Of a stretch of DNA of 49,148 nt, positions 8,464 to 17,644 are shown piece by piece. Numbering within the stretch: the first letter of the stretch is position 1; each line of letters begins with the position of its first letter. The position numbers and the translations under genes were made by a program. Origin of the DNA: Aquisalimonas lutea. GTDB taxonomy: Bacteria > Pseudomonadota > Gammaproteobacteria > Nitrococcales > Aquisalimonadaceae. Under the pieces are notes generated by a model. The model made no database searches. It saw only the letters and a program-made list of their open reading frames with translations, and was not told where the DNA came from. The stretch spans positions 513,879-563,026 of the forward strand of contig NZ_JAUFPK010000004.1 of the NCBI RefSeq assembly GCF_030409225.1. The letters are read 5' to 3'.

Positions 8464-9900
8464 CTACCGCGTATCGGTGTAGATTCGCTCCAGGAGATCC
8501 GGGTCATCGAAGTGACGGCGGCCGACGAAGGCGGTGGCATGGTTGTAGTACTGGCGCATGGCGCCGGGCTGCGGCACGCCGGAGACCCAGAGGAACCAGC
8601 GCTCGCTGCGCTCGGTGCCGGCCACCAGCCCGTCGGGCTGGAACAGGCTGCGGCGGCCGCCGTCCGGGGCCGGCAGGCTGCGCAGCGTGTCGTAGTCGTC
8701 CATGACATAGCGCCTACCCTGCCCCGGCACCGGAGCGAAGGCCAGATGCTGCACGTAGTGAGTGCCGCCCTCCAGGCGCACGCGCAGGCGCTCGCCCGGG
8801 CCCGGCCGCCCGGGCCCGGGCAGGATCAGGGGCTTCTCCGCGTAGCGCGGCTCGTCCCGCGGCTCCAGGCCCTGCACCGGGTAGTGCTGGTGGTAGCAAC
8901 CGCAGTTGTGCATGGTCTCCACCAGCAGCAGCCGGCCGGCGCCGTCCAGGGTGAGGCGCACGGTCAGGCCGTCCAGCCGGCCCCCGAGCAGGTCGAGCCA
9001 GTGATCCACGGGCCGCTCGCTGAACCACCAGTTGTAGTTGAGCTGGGTCAGCGTCTCGTCGCCGTAGGGCATGTAGCTGCGGTGAGTGAACACGACGGGC
9101 TGCTGGGTATCCACGGCCGGGAGACCGTCCGGCCGCAGCAACGGCCAGCCCAGGCGATTGTGGCGGACATCCCGCTCCAGCTCCACCACCGGCGCGAAAT
9201 GCTCGAACACCTGCCGCCACTCGGTCTTCGTCAGCTCCGGCCGCCCCAGGGGATCGCGGGGCGCGCGCGCCAGGATCTCGCCGGCGACCGCCGGCTCCGC
9301 GGGCTCCGTGGCCGGCCGGTAGCGCAGGGCGGGCTCGTCCGCCGGGACCGTGTTCTCGAAGGTCTCGCGCACCCCCTGCTGCCAGCTCGCCACCCCGGCG
9401 CTGATGAACCAGCGCGAGACCGGGTAGAAGCCCAGGGCGCGATGCCAGCTGACGTACTCATCGGGCACCCGCAACGCCTCCGCCGCTTGCGGCCAGGGGC
9501 CGTCCGCACGGTCCAGCCCGTCGGCCCGCCGCAGACGCTTGCCGCAGCCGACCACCGCCGCGGTGGCATTGTCCATGGACGCCGGCACGGCAACGGCGTC
9601 CCGGGCGTCGGGCCCGAGGTGGCGCAGCTCCAGCAAGCGTGCCTCCCGGTCCAGGGCCTGGGCGGCATCCAGCCAGGCGCCGCGCACGGCGGGATCGTCC
9701 AGCTCATCCCGGAAGCTGCCGAGAAAACGCGTCGCCCGCAGATACGGATAGGCCGCCGGCGGGGCGCCGATGCCGTCGCGGACACCGGCCGCGGCCACCT
9801 GCTCGTCCAGGCTGCGGAAGAACGCCCGGCACGCGGCTTCCGGATCGCCCTGGCGGGCCACCTCCGCGGGCGGCGTGGCGCAGCCGGCGAGAACGGTCAT
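8464..9900 (-). CDS. Putative lipoprotein of unknown function
   Basis: The frame encodes an exported lipoprotein: VVMTVLAGC is a lipobox (LAGC) preceded in frame by RLVAAAAA, a good hydrophobic segment. From the only nearby ATG (9900) the product has 478 residues but a signal peptide of just six residues. A proper signal would need a start further upstream, where the frame offers only TTG at 10038 and ATG at 10050, both overlapping the moaC start region. The start is therefore unresolved. The body is aromatic-rich, with HNCGCYHQHYP near the C-terminal third and no fold I recognise. It is divergent from moaC. Confidence 0.6.
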   Translation of the reverse strand: MTVLAGCATPPAEVARQGDPEAACRAFFRSLDEQVAAAGVRDGIGAPPAAYPYLRATRFLGSFRDELDDPAVRGAWLDAAQALDREARLLELRHLGPDARDAVAVPASMDNATAAVVGCGKRLRRADGLDRADGPWPQAAEALRVPDEYVSWHRALGFYPVSRWFISAGVASWQQGVRETFENTVPADEPALRYRPATEPAEPAVAGEILARAPRDPLGRPELTKTEWRQVFEHFAPVVELERDVRHNRLGWPLLRPDGLPAVDTQQPVVFTHRSYMPYGDETLTQLNYNWWFSERPVDHWLDLLGGRLDGLTVRLTLDGAGRLLLVETMHNCGCYHQHYPVQGLEPRDEPRYAEKPLILPGPGRPGPGERLRVRLEGGTHYVQHLAFAPVPGQGRRYVMDDYDTLRSLPAPDGGRRSLFQPDGLVAGTERSERWFLWVSGVPQPGAMRQYYNHATAFVGRRHFDDPDLLERIYTDTR

Positions 9901-10048
9901 GACGACGGCGGCGGCCGCCGCAACCAGCCGCCCTGCCCCGGTACCCGGGGTATGCGCCCCCTGCCCCGCGCCGGCTTTGCGGTTATCATGGCGGCACGGC
10001 CATGCGCGGCGCCCGGCGGGTACCGGGCCCTGGGGCAACGGAGGAACC

Positions 10049-10534
10049 ATGAGCAATCTCCCGCATCTGAATGAAACCGGCGAGGTCCATATCGTCGATG
10101 TCGGCGACAAGGACAGCACGCGCCGCGTGGCACTGGCCGAGGGCCGCATCCTGATGCATCCGGAGACGCTCGCGGCCATCCGCGAGCAGCGCATCAAGAA
10201 GGGCGACGTGCTCGCCGTCGCCCGGGTGGCCGGCCTCATGGCCGCCAAGAAGACCTGGGAGACCGTGCCCCTGTGCCACCCCATCCAGCTTACCCACGCC
10301 GAGGTCACCCTGGAACCGCTGAATGACGGCAGCGGCGTGCACTGCACCGGGCGCACCGAGACCGTCGAGCGCACCGGCGTGGAGATGGAGGCCATCAATG
10401 CCGTGCAGGCGGCGCTGCTCACCGTCTATGACATGTGCAAGGGCATGGACCGGGGCATGGAGATCACCGGCGTACGGCTCGTGCACAAGAGCGGCGGCAA
10501 GTCGGGGACCTGGGAGCGGGATCAGGGGGAGTGA
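10049..10534 (+). CDS. moaC: Cyclic pyranopterin monophosphate synthase MoaC
   Basis: The 161-residue enzyme converts the 3',8-cyclo-GTP product of MoaA to cyclic pyranopterin monophosphate, the first intermediate of molybdenum cofactor synthesis. The active-site set known from E. coli MoaC is intact with the same numbering: H77 in PLCHPIQLTH, E112/E114 in GVEMEAI, D128 and K131 in YDMCKGMD. A GGAGG ribosome site lies at 10040-10044. moaA, moaD and moaE are not in the window, so moaC is solitary here. A REP cluster follows directly. Confidence 0.96.
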   Translation: MSNLPHLNETGEVHIVDVGDKDSTRRVALAEGRILMHPETLAAIREQRIKKGDVLAVARVAGLMAAKKTWETVPLCHPIQLTHAEVTLEPLNDGSGVHCTGRTETVERTGVEMEAINAVQAALLTVYDMCKGMDRGMEITGVRLVHKSGGKSGTWERDQGE

Positions 10535-10570
10535 TCCCTGGGACTCTCCGGGGGCCAGACGCTCTGGAAG

Positions 10571-10759
10571 GTCGCGGCTGAAGCCGCTCCTACGGCGGGT
10601 TTCGGGACGGCGGGTTTCGGGAAAGGGATGACCGGAGCCTTTGTGGGAGGGGCTTCAGCCCCGACAATTCCAGAGCAAGTCCGCCGGCCAGTCGGGGCTG
10701 AAGCCCCTCCCACGGTCATATCAGGGAGAGCCCGCCGTAGGAGCGACGTCCGTCGCGAC
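10571..10759. repeat. REP cluster D between moaC and matB
   Basis: Four REPs: inverted GCGGC-type at 10571, forward GTGG/GGGGC-type at about 10643, inverted GGGGC-type at 10691 and forward GTAG/GCGAC-type at 10737, whose loop is GTCC rather than GTCA. The last ends about a dozen bases from the matB stop codon, so the cluster lies between two convergent transcripts. Confidence 0.85.
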
Positions 10760-10770
10760 CTTCCAGAGCG

Positions 10771-12288
10771 TTACTGGTACGTGTCCGCATACCGGTCGCG
10801 CAGCTCGTTCTTCTGGACCTTGCCCATGGCGTTGCGGGGCAGGTCGTCGACGAAGAACACGCGCCTGGGCTGCTTGTAGCGCGCCAGGCGGTCGCCCAGG
10901 GCGTCGAGCACGTCCCGCTCGCCGAGGGCCGCACCGGGACGCGGCACCACCACCGCCGTGACGCCCTCGCCCAGGTCCGGGTGCGGGACGCCGATCACCG
11001 CCGACTCCGCGACCTCGTCCATCTCGTCGATGACCTGCTCGATCTCCTTGGGATAGACGTTGTAGCCGCCGGAGATGACGAGATCCTTGTCACGGCCCAC
11101 GATGTGGACATAGCCGCGCTGGTCGATGAAGCCGAGATCCCCGGTGGTGAAGAAGCCGTCGTCGTGGAGCTCCTCGCGGGTCTTCTCCGGCATGCGCCAG
11201 TAGCCGACGAACACGTTCGGGCCGCGCACCTCGATCATGCCGATCTCGCCCCGGGGCAGCTCGGTGCGCTCCTCCCGGTCGACGATGCGCACCTCCACAT
11301 CGGGAAGCGGGAACCCCACCGTGCCGGCAATGCGCTCGCCGTCGTAGGGGTTGGAGGTGTTCATGTTGGTCTCGGTCATGCCGTAGCGCTCCAGGATCGC
11401 GTGGCCCGTGCGCTCGCGGAATTCCCGGTGCATCTCCGGGGTGAGCGGTGCCGACCCGGAGGTGAACAGCCGCATGGCGGCGGTGCGCTCCGGGGTCAGC
11501 CGCTCGTCCTGGAGCAGCCGCCGGTAGATGGTGGGCACGCCCATGAGAGTGGAGCCCCGGGGCAGCTCCGCCATGACCGCGTCGACGTCGAACTGCGGCA
11601 TGAACAGCATGCTCGCCCCGGCCATGAGCACCACGTTGCAGGCCACGAACAGCCCGTGGGTATGGAAGATGGGCAGCACGTGGATGAGCCGGTCGTCCTC
11701 GGTGAAGCGCCAGTACTCGGCCAGGGAGCGGGCGTTGGATGCCAGGTTCCGGTGGGTGATCATGGCCCCCTTGGGGCGGCCGGTGGTGCCGGAGGTGTAA
11801 AGGATCGCGGCCAGGTCGTCGGCGCCGCGGGGCTTCGGGTCGCCGGCGGGCGCGGCGGCCCCGGCGCGCTCCATGAGGCTGCCGTCCGCCGCCGTGCCGA
11901 GGGTCTCCACTCGTGCGGAGCCGGACGCCGCCGCCAGGCGGGCGGCCGCGTCCGCGGCGGCCGGGCGGCAGACGAGCAGAGCCGGCTCGGCGTCGTCCAG
12001 GAAGTAGCGTACCTCGGCATCGGTGTAGGCGGTGTTCAGAGGCAGGTACACGGCGCCGGCGCGCAGGGTGGCCAGGTACAGCAGGATGGCCTCCGGGCTC
12101 TTGTCCACCTGCGCGGCAACCCGGTCCCCGGGCTGCACCCCCAGCTCGCTCAGCACGGCAGCCAGCCGCGCCACTGTGGCCAGCGCCTCGTCGTAGCCGT
12201 ACCGGCGGCCGTCCGGCGTGGTCACGAACGTGGCGGCGCCGCGAGCGTGCATGCGGTCGGCGAAGGTCTCGAAGAGATTGTCGCTCAT
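10771..12288 (-). CDS. matB: Malonyl-CoA synthetase (malonate-CoA ligase)
   Basis: The 505-residue ANL-family ligase activates malonate with ATP and CoA. The P-loop YTSGTTGRPKG is at 164-174. A core RYGMTETNM, the hinge region FFTTGDLGFID and NVYPKEIE lie in order, and the catalytic C-terminal lysine is K490 in PRNAMGKVQKNELR. Its ATG overlaps the matA stop as ATGA (12285-12288), so the two are translationally coupled. Product and decarboxylase together turn imported malonate into acetyl-CoA. The decarboxylase and TRAP context support malonate over other short acids. It is the last gene of the operon. Confidence 0.92.
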   Translation of the reverse strand: MSDNLFETFADRMHARGAATFVTTPDGRRYGYDEALATVARLAAVLSELGVQPGDRVAAQVDKSPEAILLYLATLRAGAVYLPLNTAYTDAEVRYFLDDAEPALLVCRPAAADAAARLAAASGSARVETLGTAADGSLMERAGAAAPAGDPKPRGADDLAAILYTSGTTGRPKGAMITHRNLASNARSLAEYWRFTEDDRLIHVLPIFHTHGLFVACNVVLMAGASMLFMPQFDVDAVMAELPRGSTLMGVPTIYRRLLQDERLTPERTAAMRLFTSGSAPLTPEMHREFRERTGHAILERYGMTETNMNTSNPYDGERIAGTVGFPLPDVEVRIVDREERTELPRGEIGMIEVRGPNVFVGYWRMPEKTREELHDDGFFTTGDLGFIDQRGYVHIVGRDKDLVISGGYNVYPKEIEQVIDEMDEVAESAVIGVPHPDLGEGVTAVVVPRPGAALGERDVLDALGDRLARYKQPRRVFFVDDLPRNAMGKVQKNELRDRYADTYQ

Positions 12289-13646
12289 CGGACTTGCTCC
12301 CCCTTGATCAGCTTCTTCGCGCGCTTGTTGAGATCGCGCACCTCGCTCGAGCAGGCGATGGTGCCGCGGGCGGTGAACTGCTCATGGTTGCGCTCGATCT
12401 CGTCGAGCACGTAGAGGTAGTTCACCATCAACCCGGCGGCCTGCTCGAGCCCCTTGTCCGAGGTGTCCCCGAGCCAGTTGATGCGGTGCAGGCGTGCGCC
12501 GTTGCCCAGATGGAAGCGGGCCACGCGGTTGAGCGGGTGGCCGCTGTCGTCCTTGAGCCCCAGCAGGTAGTGGGCGGCCAGCGGCCGGACGGTATCCCGC
12601 AGCCGCTCGGCGCCGGCCTCATCCCGGTGCCAGCCGGGGGTCTCCAGCTCCCCGAGCACCTCGCGCGCCTGGGGGTCCAGGCCGCTGTCGGGGTCGTCGC
12701 GCAGGGCCTCCAGCCAGCGGCGGAAGCCCGGGACCGGGGACAGGGTCACGAAGTACTTCAGGTTGGGCAGCTCCTGCTTGAGCTCCTGGACCACCTGCTT
12801 GATCAGGAAGTTGCCGAAGGAGATCCCGCGCAGGCCCGTCTGGCAGTTGCTGATGCCGTAGAACGCCGCCGTGTCGGCGGCCTCGGGCTCGTCCACGTCG
12901 CGCCGGCCGCGCTCGAGGATGGGCTGGACCCGGTCCGGCAGGCCCTTGTGCAGGGCGACTTCCACGAAGATCAGCGGCTCGTCGCCGATGGCCGGATGGA
13001 AGAACGCGAAGCAGCGCCGGTCGGTGGGGTCGAGCCGCCGGCGCAGGTCCTGCCAGTCGCTGATGGCGTGCACCGCCTCGTAGTCGATGATCTTCTCCAG
13101 GATGGCCGCCGGCGTGTGCCAGTCGATCCGGCGCAGCACCAGGAAGCCGCGACTGAACCAGGAGCTGAACAGGTGCTCGAAGTCGGCGTCGACGGCCGGG
13201 AACTCGGGGTGGTCGCGGAGCATGCCCAGCAGATCCTGGCGCATGCGCACCAGGTCGTAGGTACCGCCGGAGGCCAGGTTCAGGCGCCGGAACAGCTCCT
13301 GGCGCCCGGGCTCGCAGGCCTGGAAGAGCGCATGCAGCGTGGTGTTGTCACCGGCCTCGCGGTAGGCCCGGTACGCCTGCTCGATGGCCTCCGGGTCGGC
13401 GGCGAAGTCCGCCGCCAGCGCCTCGAAGAAGCGCCGCTTCTCGTCGGCATCCAGACGCGCGTACAGGTCCAGCGCCCGGCGGGCCAGCGCGATGCTCGAC
13501 GCCTCGCCGTCGCTGGCCAGCAGCTCCCGGCAGGCGGCGAGCAGGCTCTGGTGATCCGGCGACACGCGGTCGAGCATGCGCCGGCGCGAGGCCGCGTTGC
13601 GCTGGGTAATGCTGCTGATCATCTCCTGCAGGAAGTTCATGTCCAT
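12285..13646 (-). CDS. matA: Malonyl-CoA decarboxylase
   Basis: The 453-residue enzyme releases CO2 from malonyl-CoA to give acetyl-CoA. An all-helical N-terminal half is followed by the catalytic domain with S303 in VTLSPVPGF and H379 in ARFHLGNGA. These correspond to the serine and histidine that act in eukaryotic and rhizobial MCD; the match is from memory. NYLYVLDEIERNHE near the end is also typical. Two starts six bases apart (13646 and 13640) are possible; the first is listed. It lies 28 bases after the TRAP large permease and overlaps matB. Confidence 0.93.
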   Translation of the reverse strand: MDMNFLQEMISSITQRNAASRRRMLDRVSPDHQSLLAACRELLASDGEASSIALARRALDLYARLDADEKRRFFEALAADFAADPEAIEQAYRAYREAGDNTTLHALFQACEPGRQELFRRLNLASGGTYDLVRMRQDLLGMLRDHPEFPAVDADFEHLFSSWFSRGFLVLRRIDWHTPAAILEKIIDYEAVHAISDWQDLRRRLDPTDRRCFAFFHPAIGDEPLIFVEVALHKGLPDRVQPILERGRRDVDEPEAADTAAFYGISNCQTGLRGISFGNFLIKQVVQELKQELPNLKYFVTLSPVPGFRRWLEALRDDPDSGLDPQAREVLGELETPGWHRDEAGAERLRDTVRPLAAHYLLGLKDDSGHPLNRVARFHLGNGARLHRINWLGDTSDKGLEQAAGLMVNYLYVLDEIERNHEQFTARGTIACSSEVRDLNKRAKKLIKGEQVR

Positions 13647-13674
13647 AACGCACGGTCTCCGGTGGCCGCCGGGG

Positions 13675-14982
13675 TCAGCCCATGAGCACCTCGGGCAGCC
13701 AGGTGGCGATGCCCGGAAACACGCACAGGATGACGATCCCCAGCAGCAGGATCAGGGCGAACGGCAGGCTGCCCCAGAGAATGGTCCCGAGCCTGACGTC
13801 CGGCGCGATGGCGTTGAGCACGTACAGATTCAGACCCACCGGCGGCGTAATCAGCCCCACCTCCATGTTCAGCGTCAGCACCACGGCGAACCAGATGGGG
13901 TCGAAGCCGATGTCGGTGATGATCGGGATCAGCGTCGGCGCCACCATGACAATGACCGCTACCGGCGGCAGAAACAAGCCGGCGATGAGCAGGAACACGT
14001 TGATCAGCGCCAGCAGCAGCCAGCGATTGATCTCCAGCGCGACGATCATCTCGGCCAGGGTCTGGGTGACGTACAGGCTCGACAGCATGAAGCTGAACAG
14101 CCCCGCCGCCCCGAGGATCATCATGATCATCACCGACTCGCGCATGGACGTGTTGAGCACCGTCCACAGCGAGCGCGGGTTGCGCACGCGGTAGATGATC
14201 ACCACCAGCAGGATGCAGAAAAGCGCCCCGACGCCGGCGGCCTCGGACGGCGTGGCGACACCGCCGTAGAGCGTCCACAGCACCCCCACCACCACGGCCA
14301 GGAACGGCAGCACCTTGGGCAGGATCACGAAGCGCTCGCGCCAGCTGTAGCCGGCGCCGGTGAGCCGGTACGCCTGGCCGTAGCGGTGCGAGTAGAAGAT
14401 GCCCCAGGCGCAGAACAGGACCACGATCATCAGCCCCGGGAGAATGCCGGCGGCGAACAGGCGCCCGATGGACGTCTCCGTGGCGATGCCGTAGACGATC
14501 ATGGTCACGCTGGGCGGGATCAGGATGCCCAGGGTGCCGCCGGCGCCGATGGCCCCGGCCGCCAGCCCCTCGGGATAGCCGCGCTTGCGCATCTCCGGGA
14601 TGCCCATCTTGCCGATGGCCGCGCAGGTGGCCGGCGAGGAGCCCGACAGCGCCGCGAAGATGCCGCAGGCGCCGATGTTGGACACCAGCAGCCCGCCCGG
14701 CACGCGGTAGAGCCAGCGCTCCAGGGCCTCGTAGAGATCGGGGCCGGCGCGCGAGTGCGCCACCGCCGCGCCCATGAGGATGAACATGGGAATCGCCAGC
14801 AGCTCGAAGGAGTTGAGCGAGGCGTACAGCGTCTCCGCCGCCGTGCCCATGCTCCGCGGCCCCTCGAAGAAGTACAGGAAGATCAGGGCCGTGCCGCCGA
14901 GGGCGAAGGCCACCGGCGTGCCCAGGGCCAGCAGCACCAGCAGGGTGACAATGACCAGTCCGCCGATGTCGAGTGGCGTCAT
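13675..14982 (-). CDS. matM: TRAP transporter large permease (DctM family), probable malonate uptake
   Basis: A 435-residue protein with about a dozen hydrophobic helices forming the transport channel of a sodium-linked TRAP system. Family features include the helical hairpin segment GSSPATCAAIGKMGIPEM, GTLGILIPPS and NMEVGLITPPVGLNLYV. The chosen ATG (14982) overlaps the matQ stop codon as ATGA; the frame extends further upstream only as a shadow of matQ. Its position between the small permease and malonyl-CoA genes makes malonate the likely substrate, as in the MatPQM system described in rhizobia. Confidence 0.92.
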   Translation of the reverse strand: MTPLDIGGLVIVTLLVLLALGTPVAFALGGTALIFLYFFEGPRSMGTAAETLYASLNSFELLAIPMFILMGAAVAHSRAGPDLYEALERWLYRVPGGLLVSNIGACGIFAALSGSSPATCAAIGKMGIPEMRKRGYPEGLAAGAIGAGGTLGILIPPSVTMIVYGIATETSIGRLFAAGILPGLMIVVLFCAWGIFYSHRYGQAYRLTGAGYSWRERFVILPKVLPFLAVVVGVLWTLYGGVATPSEAAGVGALFCILLVVIIYRVRNPRSLWTVLNTSMRESVMIMMILGAAGLFSFMLSSLYVTQTLAEMIVALEINRWLLLALINVFLLIAGLFLPPVAVIVMVAPTLIPIITDIGFDPIWFAVVLTLNMEVGLITPPVGLNLYVLNAIAPDVRLGTILWGSLPFALILLLGIVILCVFPGIATWLPEVLMG

Positions 14983-15518
14983 TGCTCGTGCTCCTCGTCC
15001 ATGGGCAACGGCTCCCCGGCGTCGGCGAACGGGGTCTCGTGACCGGTGATCAGCGCCAGGAAGCTGGCCACGTACTGCAGCGCCAGCAGCCCCATGCCCA
15101 GGGGCAGGGCCAGCAGCGGGATCCACAGGGGCGGCCCCCACATGGTTCCCGTGTCCCAGTTGCGCGACCAGGCCAGGTGCCAGTACTCGAAGCCGAACAC
15201 GGCGATGACCGCGGCGAAGACGAACCCGGTCAGGTAGGCGATGACCGCGCAGGCGAAGCGCCCCCGGTCGCCGAGCACCCGCGGCAGCGCGTCCACCTTG
15301 ACGTGCGCGCCGCGAAGCAGGACGTACGGGCTGCCCATGAGCGTCATGGCAATGAGCACGTAGGTCACGAACTCGGTCTGCCAGTAGACGGAGTGGTTGA
15401 GCACGTAGCGCGTGAACACCATCTGGCAGATCACGATCACGCCGAGGAGCAGCATGACCGCGGCGGCAACGCCGAACGCCGCCGACACGCGGTTGACCGC
15501 GTTGATGAATGCCTTCAT
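14979..15518 (-). CDS. matQ: TRAP transporter small permease (DctQ family)
   Basis: The 179-residue protein has four predicted membrane segments (FGVAAAVMLLLGVIVICQMV, then WQTEFVTYVLIAMTLMG, a central helix and PLLALPLGMGLLALQYVASF). The arrangement is that of DctQ subunits, which brace the large TRAP permease. ALPRVLGDRGRFAC and TGHETPF are ordinary family-like loops. It is coupled to matM by a 4-base overlap and separated from matP by a 67-base gap with a strong hairpin. Confidence 0.9.
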   Translation of the reverse strand: MKAFINAVNRVSAAFGVAAAVMLLLGVIVICQMVFTRYVLNHSVYWQTEFVTYVLIAMTLMGSPYVLLRGAHVKVDALPRVLGDRGRFACAVIAYLTGFVFAAVIAVFGFEYWHLAWSRNWDTGTMWGPPLWIPLLALPLGMGLLALQYVASFLALITGHETPFADAGEPLPMDEEHEQ

Positions 15519-15547
15519 GGGGAGACCTCCCGGGACGCGGTGACGGC

Positions 15548-15571
15548 ACCGCCGCCCCGCAGGGCGGCGGT
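15548..15571 (-). other. Hairpin between matP and matQ
   Basis: ACCGCCGCCC (15548-15557) and GGGCGGCGGT (15562-15571) form a perfect 10-bp stem with a CGCA loop, just after the matP stop. There is no T-run on the minus strand. Such stems after binding-protein genes usually block 3' exonucleases, keeping the P-subunit mRNA abundant relative to the membrane genes; that role is inferred. Confidence 0.65.
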
Positions 15572-15585
15572 AGCGGTTGCGCCTT

Positions 15586-16605
15586 CTAGTCCACGGACAG
15601 GGCCATGTCCAGCAGCTCCTGGCCGTTGGGCGTCTCCTCCACGAAGCTGGCGTAGGAGCTGTCCTGGGCGATATCCCGCCACATGCGGAACTGCTCCTGG
15701 TTCATGCTGACCACCTCGACGCCGGCTTCCTCATAGGCCTCGACCAGCTTCTGGTCCGCCTCCTTGGCGGCCTCGTAGGCGAACTCCTCGGCCTTCTCGC
15801 CCGCCTCCAGCAGGGCCTGCTGCTGCTCCTCGTTGAGCCGGTCGAAGGCCGCCTTGGACATGAGAATGGGCTCGTACATGAACCACAGTGCGTTGTCGCC
15901 GGGTGCGGTCAGGCACTCCACCTGCTCGTAGATCCGGTACGACACCAGGCTCGAGGAGCTGGTGTTGGCACCGTCGAGAACCCCGGTCTGCAAGGCGCTG
16001 TAGATCTCGGAGCTGGGCATCGAGGAGATGGACGCGCCGGCCTCGGCCAGCAGCTGGTTGAAGGCCTTGCCCGCGGCACGCATCTGCATGCCGTCCACGT
16101 CGTCGGGCTCGAGAATGCAGCCCTCCTTGCTGACGAAGCCCCCCGCGAGCCAGGTGTGGCTGAGGACCATGACGTTGTCGTCTTCCATGATCTCCACGAT
16201 GCGTTCCATGAATTCCGAGTCGTTGAGCCGCTGGGCGTGGTCATGGTTCTTTACCAGCCCCGGCATCAGGGTGAGGTTGAACTCCGGGTGCTGGCCGCCG
16301 GCATAGGCGAGCGGGAAGGCGGAAATGGCCAGGCGGTCCCGGGCCATGGCGTTCCACTGCTCCCGGGGCTCGAACAGCGACGCCCCCGGGTAGACCCGGA
16401 TGCTGAGCCCCACGTCGGCGGCTTCCGCCTCCTCGGCGATGATCTGCACCATCTCGTCGCGGATATCGCCCTGGCCGCCCGGCCACTGGTGCGAGGCCCG
16501 CAGCTGGACTTCCTCGGCGCTCGCCGTGCCGAGCATGCCGGCGCCGGCCAGCGCCAACCCGAGCGTGAGCATGGTTCGGGGGATGCGTGCTTTCAGTTGG
16601 TTCAT
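15586..16605 (-). CDS. matP: TRAP transporter substrate-binding protein (DctP family), probable malonate receptor
   Basis: A 339-residue periplasmic protein with a signal peptide ending TASAEEV. The DctP fold shows in QLRASHQWPGG, VYPGASLF, the specificity helix region VDGMQMRAAGKAFNQ (its R normally salt-bridges the substrate carboxylate) and SEIYSALQTGVLDGANT. It is the first structural gene after the GntR regulator and the best candidate for the most expressed member of the cluster. Substrate is assigned from neighbours matA and matB, not from the sequence itself. Confidence 0.92.
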   Translation of the reverse strand: MNQLKARIPRTMLTLGLALAGAGMLGTASAEEVQLRASHQWPGGQGDIRDEMVQIIAEEAEAADVGLSIRVYPGASLFEPREQWNAMARDRLAISAFPLAYAGGQHPEFNLTLMPGLVKNHDHAQRLNDSEFMERIVEIMEDDNVMVLSHTWLAGGFVSKEGCILEPDDVDGMQMRAAGKAFNQLLAEAGASISSMPSSEIYSALQTGVLDGANTSSSSLVSYRIYEQVECLTAPGDNALWFMYEPILMSKAAFDRLNEEQQQALLEAGEKAEEFAYEAAKEADQKLVEAYEEAGVEVVSMNQEQFRMWRDIAQDSSYASFVEETPNGQELLDMALSVD

Positions 16606-16680
16606 CGTCTCTCTCCTCCGCTTTCTGCTTCTATTGCGCTGGCGCGCCGGACGCCGCCGGCGGCGGCCCCCGGGGGTGCG

Positions 16681-17427
16681 TCAGCGCGTCGTCGCCGGTC
16701 TCTGCCGGTCTTTCTCGGATTCGTCGTCGCCGTCCCCACCGTCGGGCGACGCGGGCATGGACAGATGCGCCGCGTCGCCCAGCGATGCAACCAGATCGCT
16801 GAAGCGCTCGCCCTGCACCAGGATGTGCGCCTTCAGGCAGCGCTCCGCCTCGGTCTCGTCACCGTTCACGATGGCGGCCACGATGGTCTCGTGCTCCGCC
16901 AGGGACCGGTACATGCGGTTGCGCACCCGCAGCTGCAGGCGCCGGTAGGGCTTCAGGCGCCCGTGCACGCGCTTCGCCTCGTCGGCGAGGAAGCCGTTGT
17001 GGGATGCGGCGTAGATGAGGTAATGGAAGCGCTCGTTCTCGTAGTAGTACTCGTCGCTCTCGCCGCGGTCGGCGGCGTCACGGCAGCGCTGCAGCGCCGC
17101 GGACAGCGCCTGGGCCTCGCCGGCCTCGATGCGCCGCGCCGCCAGGCGGCCGGACATGGCCTCGAGCTCGGCCATCACCTCGAACATCTCGATGAGCCGG
17201 GGAATGCCGATCTCGGTGACGAACGTTCCCCGCTTGGGAAGCACCGTGACCAGGCCGCTGCTTTCCAGGTGCTGGATGGCTTCGCGCACGGGCGTGCGCG
17301 AGACCCCGAAACGGCGGCCGAGCGCCTCGGGATCGAGCTTCTCGCCCGGACGCAGGCGCCCGTTGACGATATCGTCCTCGAGGCTGTCGCGCAGGCGGGC
17401 GGCGCCGGATTGCTGCGTGCGGGCCAT
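16681..17427 (-). CDS. matR: GntR-family (FCD/FadR subfamily) regulator of the malonate cluster
   Basis: A 248-residue one-component regulator. The N-terminal winged helix shows in LEDDIVNGRLRPGEKLD and FGVSRTPVREAIQHLESSG; the C-terminal ~150 residues are an all-helical FCD effector domain with the metal-ligand-like histidines in NERFHYLIYAASHN and EHETIVAAI. It heads the cluster in the same direction as matPQMAB, 75 bases before matP. MatR of rhizobia senses malonate and controls comparable genes. Whether it activates or represses here cannot be seen. Confidence 0.9.
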   Translation of the reverse strand: MARTQQSGAARLRDSLEDDIVNGRLRPGEKLDPEALGRRFGVSRTPVREAIQHLESSGLVTVLPKRGTFVTEIGIPRLIEMFEVMAELEAMSGRLAARRIEAGEAQALSAALQRCRDAADRGESDEYYYENERFHYLIYAASHNGFLADEAKRVHGRLKPYRRLQLRVRNRMYRSLAEHETIVAAIVNGDETEAERCLKAHILVQGERFSDLVASLGDAAHLSMPASPDGGDGDDESEKDRQRPATTR

Positions 17428-17489
17428 TCCCTGCTCCTTCAGAGACAGACCGTGCCGGTGGGGCGGGATCTTCCCGTCACCCTGGCTGA

Positions 17490-17518
17490 AGTATAGTAGT
17501 CATCGTTCTGTTGTATAC
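17490..17518 (-). promoter_or_regulatory. Candidate matR promoter with overlapping operator
   Basis: On the minus strand TATACT (plus 17490-17495) is a good -10 box. Seventeen bases upstream lies GTATAC (17513-17518) in the -35 position, a poor -35 but part of TTGTATAC (17511-17518). This resembles the TCTTGTA/TACACGA palindrome that I recall for rhizobial MatR. The overlap would suit autoregulation. It is based on short motifs only. Confidence 0.4.
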
Positions 17519-17644
17519 CTGTAATGGGAACGGAATGATCCTGCGTTCCCGGGGGCCGCGAGTGACCTTGCTCGGCGGGCGACGGGCGGGGGATGCCGGA
17601 ATCTTCGGGCACGAGCCGGGCGGGAAGCCCCGGCTGTCTGGAAA

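Noticed and set aside
10050-10422. N-terminal part of the lipoprotein frame overlapping moaC
   Set aside because: Antisense to moaC, which is complete; the serine/threonine-rich composition is shadow-like.
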